From positions 62,001 through 126,000 of the forward strand of contig NZ_JAPSLK010000011.1 of assembly GCF_031180885.1 (NCBI RefSeq): a DNA stretch of 64,000 bases, in the 5' to 3' direction. The notes under the pieces are model-generated. The model was not told where the DNA came from, searched no databases, and was given only the letters and a program-made list of their open reading frames with translations. Positions within the stretch are counted from its first letter, which is position 1. Every line of letters starts with the position of its first letter. Below, in pieces: positions 16,942 to 24,550 of the stretch. Source of the stretch: Saccharothrix sp. (GTDB lineage Bacteria; Actinomycetota; Actinomycetes; Mycobacteriales; Pseudonocardiaceae). Position numbers and translations under genes: made by a program.

Positions 16942-17611
16942 GGCCACATCCAACCCCGCGCGTGTGCGGGCGGCTTTCGAGGAGGGCAGAGGAACCTCAT
17001 CGGGTGACGCGCCGGGCTTGCTCGGGGGGTGGTGGGAGCGGGCTCGCGACGGCGGCCCGGCGACGGTGGTGGCGCGGCGGTGGTGGCGCGGCGGGGTGTG
17101 CGGCGGGTGGTGGGGCGTTTGGGCGGGCTCTCCCACCTCTGCTTCCACCCGCCCGCCCCTCCCTAGCCGCCAGCCACAAGCCGGCGCACTGGCGCGCCCA
17201 ACGCGCTGCGCGAGTTGTTCCGCGCCGCAGGCCGTTCTGCACCGTGAGTAATGCCCGTGTGCGCGGTACACCGTGAGTAGAACGCGTCCAAATCTCCTGT
17301 AGCCCTTTCGGGTATTTCGGTTTGCGAGCAACTCGCACAGTTGCATTTATTCGCAATGCAACCGTTACACCCAATCGGGTGACACGAACATACGCTTCCC
17401 ATACGGCTTAATCGACTGGTCGGCACGCTCGGTGACCAACCGGGGACTGTGGGCGCGCTGACCTGCTGGTTCGGTCGTCGACCGGCCACCGCTATACGGC
17501 CGCGTCGATGATACCTGCCGGTGAGCTGAAATCCATTCGCATGCGCGCGAAGCGAACCGCTTCGGCAATTCCGCACGCCCATGACTGTCCCTGCCACGCT
17601 CGGGAGAATTG
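16942..17611. promoter_or_regulatory. 670-base region upstream of the halogenase operon
   Basis: No gene is convincing here. It holds two direct copies of CACCGTGAGTA (17240-17250 and 17269-17279, 29 bases apart) and a perfect inverted repeat TTGCATT-(7)-AATGCAA (17341-17361) inside an unusually AT-rich stretch (about 17281-17420). The latter looks like the promoter/operator of the downstream biosynthetic operon. The left part (17020-17160) is a purine-biased, very GC-rich stretch. Confidence 0.45.
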
Positions 17612-19315
17612 ATGACGCGAACTCCTGCTTCCGTGCTCGCCGGTCCGACCCGGGCGGTGCCCGCCGTCGGCTGGTGGGAGTTGTTCGAATGCCGGGCCCA
17701 GGCACGGCCCCGCGACGTGGCGCTGGTGGCAGACGGCGTCGGGTGGACCTTCCGCGACCTCGACCGGTGGGCCGACCGCGTCGCCCGCCGCCTGCGCGAC
17801 GCCGGGGCGCGGCCCGGCGCGGTGGTCGCGTGCGCGGTGCCGAGGTCGGCGGGGGCGGTGGTGGCGCTGCTCGCCGTGGCGAAGACCGGTGCCGCCGCCC
17901 TGCCGCTGGACCCGGCGCTGCCTGCGCGGCGGCGGGAGGCGATCCTGGCCGACGCCGACCCGGTGGTCGTGCTGACCGACCTCGACACCGACCTCGACAC
18001 CGGCCTCCAGACCGGACTTGACCTCGGCACCGGCACCGGCCTCGATCTCGGCACCGTTCTCGACGCCGGCCGTGACGGTCGGCCGTTGGGGCGGCAGGAA
18101 GAGAGGCCTGCCTACGTCATCTACACGTCCGGCTCCACCGGCACCCCCAAAGGCGTGGTCGTCGGCAACGCGAGCCTGGTCAACCTCCACGGCGAGCTGA
18201 AGGCCCGGCACTTCCCGCCGCACCGCCGGGTCAAGGTCGCCCACGGGCTGCCGTTCGGCTTCGACGCGGCGTTCGACCCGCTGTTGTGGATGGTCGGCGG
18301 GCACGAGGTGCACCTGGTCCCCGACGACGTGCGCACCGACCCCGACCGGTACGTCCGCTTCGTCGCCGACCACCGGATCGACGTGGTGGAGACCGTGCCC
18401 GCGCACGTGGTGGCGCTGGTCGACGCCGGGTTGCTCCACCACCCGCCCGAACTGCTGTTCCTCGGCGGTGAGGCCATCGGCCAGGAGTTGTGGACGCGGC
18501 TGCGCGACACCCCGGGGCTGCGCGCGGTGAACCTCTACGGGCCGACCGAGTGCACGGTGTTCGCCACGTCGTGCCGCCTCGACGAGTGCGAGGCGCCCGC
18601 GATCGGGCGGCCCGTCGCCAACACCGTGGTCGAGGTCGTGGACGACCGGTCGCGGCCGGTGCCCGTCGGGCAGCCCGGCGAACTGGTGATCGGCGGGCGG
18701 TGCGTCGCCTTGGGCTACCTCCACGGCGAGCGGTTCGACGGCTGGTTCCACACCGGCGACATCGGCCGGCTGCGGCCGGACGGGCGACTGGAGTGGTTGG
18801 GGCGCAAGGACGGCCAGGTCAAGATCCGCGGCCACCGGGTGGAGCCCGGCGAGGCCGAGCACGCCCTGCTCGCGCTGCCGACCGTGCGCCAGGCGGTGGT
18901 GCGCGCCGAGGGCGAGGGCCTGGACGTGCGGCTCGTCGCCTACGTCGTGCCCGCGCCCGGCGCCGACCTCTCCGACGTCCGGGACCGGCTGCGCGAGGTG
19001 CTGCCGGACTACCTCGTGCCCTCGGTCGTCGCGCTGGACCGGATGCCCGTCGGCCCGACCGGCAAGGTCGACCGGCGCGGGATGTCCTCGGCGCAGCGGT
19101 TGGTCGCGGACCTGTTCCGGGCGGTGCTCGGCGACGTCCGCGGGGTGACGCCGACCAGCGACTTCCTCGACCTCGGCGGGCACAGCCTGGCCGCCGCCGC
19201 CCTCGCGGCCCGGCTGCGCGTGGTGGGCGTGCCGTGTTCGACGCGGGACGTGCTGACCCTGCGCACCGTGGCCCGGCTCGCCGGGCTGGTGACCGCGCAC
19301 CCGGGGAAGGAGTGA
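17612..19315 (+). CDS. Stand-alone NRPS adenylation-carrier (A-T) didomain protein
   Basis: The 567-residue protein activates an amino or aryl acid and loads it onto its own carrier domain. Adenylation motifs are A3 YTSGSTGTPKGVV near residue 170, A5 NLYGPTE near 308, A7 HTGDIGRLRPDGRLEW near 380 and A10 PTGKVDR; the carrier site is DLGGHSLAA with Ser near residue 524. There is no condensation or thioesterase domain. ATG 17612 follows GGGAG. Between motifs A2 and A3 a repetitive Asp/Leu/Thr/Gly insert (about residues 127-150) marks recent repeat growth. Substrate code was not resolved; the neighbouring halogenase points to a tyrosine-like substrate presented on the carrier. Confidence 0.85.
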   Translation: MTRTPASVLAGPTRAVPAVGWWELFECRAQARPRDVALVADGVGWTFRDLDRWADRVARRLRDAGARPGAVVACAVPRSAGAVVALLAVAKTGAAALPLDPALPARRREAILADADPVVVLTDLDTDLDTGLQTGLDLGTGTGLDLGTVLDAGRDGRPLGRQEERPAYVIYTSGSTGTPKGVVVGNASLVNLHGELKARHFPPHRRVKVAHGLPFGFDAAFDPLLWMVGGHEVHLVPDDVRTDPDRYVRFVADHRIDVVETVPAHVVALVDAGLLHHPPELLFLGGEAIGQELWTRLRDTPGLRAVNLYGPTECTVFATSCRLDECEAPAIGRPVANTVVEVVDDRSRPVPVGQPGELVIGGRCVALGYLHGERFDGWFHTGDIGRLRPDGRLEWLGRKDGQVKIRGHRVEPGEAEHALLALPTVRQAVVRAEGEGLDVRLVAYVVPAPGADLSDVRDRLREVLPDYLVPSVVALDRMPVGPTGKVDRRGMSSAQRLVADLFRAVLGDVRGVTPTSDFLDLGGHSLAAAALAARLRVVGVPCSTRDVLTLRTVARLAGLVTAHPGKE

Positions 19316-19320
19316 GTGGC

Positions 19321-20772
19321 GTGGACTACGACGTGATCGTGGTCGGCGGCGGGCCGGGCGGGGCGACGGCGGCGACGCTGACCACCATGGACGGTCACCG
19401 CGTTCTCTTGCTGGACAAGGAGTTCTTCCCGCGCTACCAGATCGGCGAGTCGCTGCTGCCCTCGACCGTGCACGGCATCTGCCCGATGCTCGGGCTGCGC
19501 GGGGAGATCGAGCGCGCCGGGTTCGTGCGCAAGCGCGGCGGGACGTTCCGGTGGGGCGCCAACCCCGAGCCGTGGACCTTCGCGTTCGCCGCGTCCGACC
19601 GCATGGCCGGGCCGTGCTCGTACGCCTACCAGGTCGAGCGGACCCGGTTCGACGAGTTGCTGCTGGACAACGCCCGGCGGCACGGCGTGGACGTGCGGCA
19701 GGGGCACCGGGCGGTCGGGGTGGTCCGGGACGGGGGTCGGATCGCGGGCGTGCGGTACGTGGACGACGCCGGTGCGGAACGGGTCGCCACGGCCCGGTTC
19801 GTGGTCGACGCCTCGGGGCACACCAGCAGGCTGCACCACGACGTCGGCGGCCGGCGCGAGTACTCGCCGGTGTTCCGGAACCTGGCGCTGTTCGGGTACT
19901 TCGAGGGCGGGCACCGGATGCCCGCGCCGAACTCCGGCAACATCCTGTGCGTCGCGTTCCCCTCGGGCTGGTTCTGGTACATCCCGCTGTCGGATTCGCT
20001 GACCAGCGTCGGCGCGGTGGTCCGGCGGGAGTCCGCCGCGAAGGTGCAGGGCGATCCGGAGGCCGCGTACGCGGCGCTGATCGCCGAGTGCCCGATGATC
20101 GCGGGGTTCCTGCGCGGCGCGCGGCGGGCGACCCGGTCGCCGTACGACAAGCTGCGGGTGCGCAAGGACTACTCCTACGACCGCACCCGGTTGTGGGCGC
20201 CGGGCATGGCGCTGGTCGGGGACGCGGCGTGCTTCATCGACCCCGTGTTCTCCTCCGGGGTGCACCTGGCCACCTACAGCGCGCTGCTCGCCGCGCGGTC
20301 GATCAACAGCGTGTTCGCCGGCATGGACGAGGACCGGTGCTTCGGCGAGTTCGAGGCCCGCTACCGGCGGGAGTTCGGGTTGTTCCGGGACTTCCTGATC
20401 GCGTTCTACGGGCTGCACGTCGACGAGGGCTCCTACTTCTGGCAGGCCCGGCGGATCAGCGCGCAGCGCGGCGGGCGGCTGGAGGCGTTCGTGAACCTCG
20501 TGGGCGGGGTGAGCGGCGCGGACTTCGCGCGCCTGGACCCGGGGGTGGCGGGGTCGGGGGTGGCGGGCTCGGAGGAGCGGGACTCGGAGGAGCGGGACTC
20601 GGGGGTGCTGGGCTCGGGGGTGCTGGGCGAGTTGATCGCCGAAGGGGTGAACCTCCAGTTGCGGGGGCTGTTGGGCGGTGGTGCCGAGCCGCCGATGTTC
20701 CCCGGTGGCCTGTCGGCGTCCGTCGACGGTCGGCGCTGGGTGGTGCCGGCGGCGGCCGGTGCGATCCCGTGA
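19321..20772 (+). CDS. FAD-dependent phenol-type halogenase
   Basis: This 483-residue flavin halogenase closely resembles those of glycopeptide antibiotic pathways, which chlorinate beta-hydroxytyrosine bound to a carrier protein. The FAD motif VVGGGPGGATAA is at the N-terminus, a conserved lysine is in FVRKRGGTFRWG near residue 72, the halogenase signature GWFWYIPL is near residue 217 (W-x-W-x-I-P), and GDAACFIDPVFSSGVHLA is a second flavin-site motif. GTG 19321 follows AAGGAG. The C-terminus has tandem micro-repeats (GVAGSGVAGS, EERDSEERDS, GVLGSGVLG). A carrier-bound substrate from the preceding A-T protein is the natural inference; chloride or bromide cannot be distinguished. Confidence 0.88.
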   Translation: MDYDVIVVGGGPGGATAATLTTMDGHRVLLLDKEFFPRYQIGESLLPSTVHGICPMLGLRGEIERAGFVRKRGGTFRWGANPEPWTFAFAASDRMAGPCSYAYQVERTRFDELLLDNARRHGVDVRQGHRAVGVVRDGGRIAGVRYVDDAGAERVATARFVVDASGHTSRLHHDVGGRREYSPVFRNLALFGYFEGGHRMPAPNSGNILCVAFPSGWFWYIPLSDSLTSVGAVVRRESAAKVQGDPEAAYAALIAECPMIAGFLRGARRATRSPYDKLRVRKDYSYDRTRLWAPGMALVGDAACFIDPVFSSGVHLATYSALLAARSINSVFAGMDEDRCFGEFEARYRREFGLFRDFLIAFYGLHVDEGSYFWQARRISAQRGGRLEAFVNLVGGVSGADFARLDPGVAGSGVAGSEERDSEERDSGVLGSGVLGELIAEGVNLQLRGLLGGGAEPPMFPGGLSASVDGRRWVVPAAAGAIP

Positions 20773-21905
20773 TCGCGACCGCGCTGGGCGCGATCGCCGT
20801 GCTGCTCGGGCTGCTCGGGCTGGCCCGGGTGTTCGGGGCGGCGGCGGTCCGGCTCGGGCAGCCGGCGGTGGTGGGGGAGATCGCGTGCGGCGTGCTGCTC
20901 GGGGTGGTGCTCGCGGCGGGGGACGTCGAGGTGCCGGCGCGGGTGGGGACCACGGTGGACGCCGTCGCGCAGCTCGGGCTGGTGCTGTTCCTGTTCTGCG
21001 TGGGCGCGCGGCTGGCGCCGGGGGTCGGCGCACCGGGGCGGGAGGTGGTCGCCGTGCTGCCGCTCGCCGCGGGCGCCACCGTCGTGCCGTTCGCGCTGGG
21101 CGCGGCGCTGGCGGTGTGGCCGGCCGCGCGGCACGCCCCGGCGGGCACGGGCGTGTTCGTGCTGTTCGTCGGCGCGGCCGTGGCGGTGACCGCGCTCCCC
21201 GTGCTGGCCCGCGTCCTCGCCGAGCGCGACCTGCTCGACCGGCCCGAGGGGCGGCGGGCGCTGGTCGCGGCGGCGATGGCCGACGCCGCCGCGTGGCTGG
21301 CGCTCGCCGTGGTCGTCGGCGGGTCGGGGGGCGCGTCGTGGGTGCTCGTGGCCGCGTTCGCCGCGGTGCTGCCGGCGCTGTCCCGGTTGCCGCGGCGCAC
21401 GCCGGTGGCGGTGTTGGCCGTGATCGCGTGCGGGGCGGCGGCGGTCACCGAGGCGGCCGGGCCGCACGCCGCCATCGGCGCGTTCCTGGCCGGGTTCGCG
21501 GTCGGGCGCGGCGGCGCCGAGGCACTGGCCCCGGTCGCCGGGCTGCTCGTGCCGCTGTACTTCGTCCGGGTCGGCCACCGGGTCGACTTCGCGCTGCTGG
21601 ACCCGTTGCTGGTGCTGGAGACCGCGGCCGTCATCGTCGTCGCGGTGGTGGGCAAGCTCGGCGGCGGCTACCTCGGCGCGCGGCTCGCCGGGCACCCGCG
21701 CCACGACGCCGCCGTGTTCGGCGTGCTGATGAACACGCGCGGCGTCACCGAGATCGTCTTCGTCACCATCGGGCTGGAGCTCGGCGTCATCGACGGCGCC
21801 TTCCACACCGCCCTGGTCGCCATGGCGCTGGTCACCACGGCCATGACCGGACCGCTGCTCAACCGCCTGCGCGTCACCACACCGGAAAGGGGTGTCCACC
21901 CATGA
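20769..21905 (+). CDS. CPA2-type cation/proton antiporter
   Basis: The 378-residue membrane protein has about eleven to twelve hydrophobic helices and the monovalent cation:proton antiporter-2 pattern (GQPAVVGEIACGVLLG near the start, FLFCVGARL, AVTALPVLARVLAE and VLMNTRGVTEIVF near the end). GTG 20769 overlaps the halogenase stop. Antiporters of this kind sit in several glycopeptide clusters, where export or pH/ion balance roles have been suggested but remain unclear. Here it is the only transporter in the operon and may export the product or a counter-ion. Confidence 0.8.
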   Translation: MIATALGAIAVLLGLLGLARVFGAAAVRLGQPAVVGEIACGVLLGVVLAAGDVEVPARVGTTVDAVAQLGLVLFLFCVGARLAPGVGAPGREVVAVLPLAAGATVVPFALGAALAVWPAARHAPAGTGVFVLFVGAAVAVTALPVLARVLAERDLLDRPEGRRALVAAAMADAAAWLALAVVVGGSGGASWVLVAAFAAVLPALSRLPRRTPVAVLAVIACGAAAVTEAAGPHAAIGAFLAGFAVGRGGAEALAPVAGLLVPLYFVRVGHRVDFALLDPLLVLETAAVIVVAVVGKLGGGYLGARLAGHPRHDAAVFGVLMNTRGVTEIVFVTIGLELGVIDGAFHTALVAMALVTTAMTGPLLNRLRVTTPERGVHP

Positions 21906-23305
21906 CGACCTACGAGCCCGAGCCGTGGCGGATCAAGATGGTCGAGCCGATCCGCGCCACCACCCGCGCGCACCGGGAGCGGGCGATCCGCGCGGCGGGC
22001 TGGAACCCCTGCCTGCTGCGCGCCGAGGACGTCCACATCGACCTGTTCACCGACTCCGGCACCAACGCCATGTCCGACCGCCAGTGGTCGGCGCTGATGC
22101 GCGGCGACGAGGCGTACGCCGGGGCGCGCAGCTTCTACGTGCTGGAGCAGGCGGTCCGGGAGCACTACGGCTACCCGCACGTCGTGCCCGTGCACCAGGG
22201 ACGCGGCGGCGAGGCGATCCTGTCCCGCTGCCTGCTCGGCCCCGGCACCCACGTGCCCGGCAACATGTACTTCCCGACCACCCGCGCGCACCAGGAGCTC
22301 AACGGCGCGACGTTCCACGACGTGATCGTGGACGAGGCCCACGACCCGGTCTCCGAGCACCCGTTCAAGGGCGACGTCGACCTCGACAAGCTCCGCGCGC
22401 TGGTCGAGGAGGTCGGCGCGGACGCGATCCCGTGCGTGTCGGTCGCCGCGACCGTGAACATGGCCGGCGGCCAGCCGATCAGCGTCGGCAACCTCACCGC
22501 GGTGTGCGAGCTGGCGCACGCGCACGGCATCCCGGTCTTCCTCGACGCCGCGCGGGCGGTGGAGAACGCGTGGTTCGTCAAGCAGCGCGAACCCGGCTGG
22601 GGCGACAAGTCGGTCGCCGAGATCCTGCACGCGCTGTGCGCGCCCACGGACGGCGCGGTCGTGTCGGCGAAGAAGGACGGGCTGGCCAACATCGGCGGCT
22701 GGGTCGGCCTGCGGGACGCGGACCTGGCCGACCGGGTGCGCGCCGAGGCGTTGCTGTACGAGGGTTTGCACACCTACGGCGGCATGGCGGGCCGTGACAT
22801 GGAGGCCATCGCGCAGGGCATCGCCGAGTCCGTGGACGAGGAGCACATCCGGTCCCGCGTGGCGCAGGTGGAGTACCTGGGTGCACGCCTGCGGAACGCC
22901 GGGGTGCCCGTGGTGCGCCCGTTCGGGGGCCACTGCGTGTGCGTGGACGCCGCCGCGACCCTGCCGCACATCCCGCGCGGGCAGTTCCCCGGCCAGACCC
23001 TGGCCGCCGCGCTGTACGTGGTCGGCGGCGTGCGGGGCGTCGAGCGGGGCGGCGTGTCCGCGGGCCGGGACCCGCGCACCGGCGACAACCGGACACCGGC
23101 CCTGGAACTCCTGCGCCTGGCCGTCCCCCGCCGCGTCTACACCCGCTGCCACATCGACCACGTGGCCGACAGCGTCATCAAGGTGCACCAGGAGCGCGAG
23201 GAGATCACCAGCGGCTTGGTGTTCAGCCACGAACCCCCCGTGCTCCGCTTCTTCCAGGCGCGGTTCGCCCCGGCCGGCGGGGAGTCCATCTTCGGGCGAT
23301 CGTGA
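21902..23305 (+). CDS. Tyrosine phenol-lyase-like PLP enzyme
   Basis: The 467-residue protein is a class I beta-eliminating lyase. PLP-binding lysine lies in SAKKDGLANIGG near residue 256, and TDSGTNAMSD and THQGRG-like PVHQGRGGEAIL are in place. Two positions separate tyrosine phenol-lyase from tryptophanase: the arginine in VRGVERGGVSAGR and the paired phenylalanines in LRFFQARF. Both match the phenol-lyase type. The enzyme reversibly splits tyrosine to phenol, pyruvate and ammonia. ATG 21902 overlaps the antiporter stop, so it is the fourth gene of the halogenase operon, hinting at a halogenated tyrosine or phenol metabolite. Substrate is inferred. Confidence 0.82.
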   Translation: MTTYEPEPWRIKMVEPIRATTRAHRERAIRAAGWNPCLLRAEDVHIDLFTDSGTNAMSDRQWSALMRGDEAYAGARSFYVLEQAVREHYGYPHVVPVHQGRGGEAILSRCLLGPGTHVPGNMYFPTTRAHQELNGATFHDVIVDEAHDPVSEHPFKGDVDLDKLRALVEEVGADAIPCVSVAATVNMAGGQPISVGNLTAVCELAHAHGIPVFLDAARAVENAWFVKQREPGWGDKSVAEILHALCAPTDGAVVSAKKDGLANIGGWVGLRDADLADRVRAEALLYEGLHTYGGMAGRDMEAIAQGIAESVDEEHIRSRVAQVEYLGARLRNAGVPVVRPFGGHCVCVDAAATLPHIPRGQFPGQTLAAALYVVGGVRGVERGGVSAGRDPRTGDNRTPALELLRLAVPRRVYTRCHIDHVADSVIKVHQEREEITSGLVFSHEPPVLRFFQARFAPAGGESIFGRS

Positions 23306-23319
23306 CGGGAGGACCGCGC

Positions 23320-23349
23320 GGTGTGGGCCACCGGGTGGTGGCCCACACC
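23320..23349. terminator. Strong hairpin terminator at the end of the halogenase operon
   Basis: GGTGTGGGCCACC (23320-23332) pairs perfectly with GGTGGCCCACACC (23337-23349) across a four-base loop. It lies between convergent gene ends at 23305 and 23357 and can serve both strands. Confidence 0.8.
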
Positions 23350-23356
23350 GGCCTGT

Positions 23357-23881
23357 TCACCAGAAGTGCGCGACGTCGACCACCAGCCGGTTGGGCAGCG
23401 TGAACGCGCGGAACGGCAGCCGTGCGCGTGTGCCGAGCCCGACCGTCGTCCGCCCCTCGAACGACCCGGCCCACGCGACCTGCCGGAACGTCTGGTACCC
23501 GGTCACGTTCACGAGTTCGTCGCGGTTGGTGAACGTGTAGGTCGGGTTGCCCCACTGGTCGTAGGCGGGTGAGATCGCGGTGATCCGCAGCTTCGCCCCG
23601 CCCCGGAGGGGCACGAGTCTCCCCGAGCCGTCCTCGTACACCTGGTCGACGTACTGCACGTGGTAGCCGTCGCTGTTGCCGCGGAAGTCGAACACCAGCC
23701 GGTCGTAGCAGTCGTGCCTGCCGGCGCGCAGACCGATCATCTCCCCGGTCACGGTGGACGTCGCCGATTTGGGCAGCGATCCCCACGTGATGCCGCAGTA
23801 CGGCGCCGCCGAGGCCGTCGCGGGCACGACCAGGGCCGCCGCGACCAAGGTCGCCACTACCAGGACTGCTTTGCGCAGCAT
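23357..23881 (-). CDS. Secreted AMIN-like domain protein
   Basis: The 174-residue protein has a signal peptide (MLRKAVLVVATLVAAALVVPATASA-AP) and one AMIN-like domain with the family's patterns GLRAGRHDCYDRLVFDFRG and PNRLVVDVAHF at the C-terminus. AMIN-like domains are thought to bind cell-wall or surface polymers; no catalytic residues are visible. Start ATG 23881 follows GGGAGACGAAG. A perfect 31-base inverted repeat lies just upstream in the leader. A relative with two such domains is encoded at 33592-34481. Confidence 0.8.
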   Translation of the reverse strand: MLRKAVLVVATLVAAALVVPATASAAPYCGITWGSLPKSATSTVTGEMIGLRAGRHDCYDRLVFDFRGNSDGYHVQYVDQVYEDGSGRLVPLRGGAKLRITAISPAYDQWGNPTYTFTNRDELVNVTGYQTFRQVAWAGSFEGRTTVGLGTRARLPFRAFTLPNRLVVDVAHFW

Positions 23882-23896
23882 CTTCGTCTCCCTTCA

Positions 23897-23927
23897 CTTA
23901 TAGAGCCGAGCACCTCGGCTCTATAAG
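23897..23927. promoter_or_regulatory. Perfect 31-base AT-rich inverted repeat
   Basis: CTTATAGAGCCGAG (23897-23910) and CTCGGCTCTATAAG (23914-23927) are exact reverse complements separated by CAC. The element is far more AT-rich than its surroundings and lies 15 bases upstream of the AMIN-like start on the minus strand, just before its ribosome-binding site. It could be a regulator binding site or an RNA hairpin controlling translation. Confidence 0.6.
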
Positions 23928-24080
23928 GAGTGACGTCTGTCACAGGGGGAGGTTGCCTGCCGATGTCGGTCCCAGTGCGGTGCTCCGCCGCCGGCTCGCC
24001 CCGATCGTGCCGCTGGTCGCCGCGCGGTCACCATGGCCTCACGCCCTCGGCGGATGGCTGCTTGGGGCGGGCGGACCGCG

Positions 24081-24308
24081 TTACGCGGTGGTGGGCAGCT
24101 CGGGGAGCGTCACCGGTGCGCCGTCGTGCTCGCCGCCCCTGCAGGTCGCCCCGGTGCCGTCCTCGTCGGGCAGCGGCAGGCCACCGCCCAGGAGGCACTG
24201 CACGAGGGTGACCTCGTCGGGCTCCGCCGCGGCCGTCCCGGCGCTCGCCGCGACCACACCCACCGCCAGTGCGGCCGTGGTCAGCAGAGCTGTCCCGAAT
24301 CGCTTCAC
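24081..24308 (-). CDS. Small secreted protein of unknown function
   Basis: GTG 24308 preceded by AGGAGGAGG opens a 75-residue frame. The first 28 residues are a clear signal peptide (MKRFGTALLTTAALAVGVVAASAGTAAA). The mature part, about 47 residues, is acidic and has two cysteines (VQCLLGGG and GATCRGG), which may form a disulfide. I recognise no family. It is divergent from the GH74 gene by 240 bases, with nothing clearly regulatory seen between. Confidence 0.65.
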   Translation of the reverse strand: MKRFGTALLTTAALAVGVVAASAGTAAAEPDEVTLVQCLLGGGLPLPDEDGTGATCRGGEHDGAPVTLPELPTTA

Positions 24309-24550
24309 GATTGCCTCCTCCTGCGCTGCTCGTCAGCCTGCTTCTCTGCTACCACGGGCCGGACACCGCTGCTCGCGGTCTCACCCCCCGAACGACGACG
24401 TGTCCCTTTCGGGTTCACCGGGCACCGAGCGGGGGCTGGACGAAAAATCCTCGGCCGGGCGGCAACCTTCTGCGCCGGCGGCGGCAACTGGAGGGCAGAT
24501 CCGAGGGTGACCACGTGGTGGTCGCTTGGGCGACTCCAGGAGTGCTGCTG

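Noticed and set aside
16942-17346. N-terminal extension of the lipase frame
   Set aside because: Pro/His/Arg-rich low-complexity reading without a ribosome-binding site; the membrane domain starts properly at 16941.
17612-23305. Reading the halogenase operon as part of a glycopeptide antibiotic cluster
   Set aside because: No multimodular NRPS, P450 cross-linking enzymes, or hydroxyphenylglycine genes are in the 64 kb window, and the adjacent genes are unrelated.
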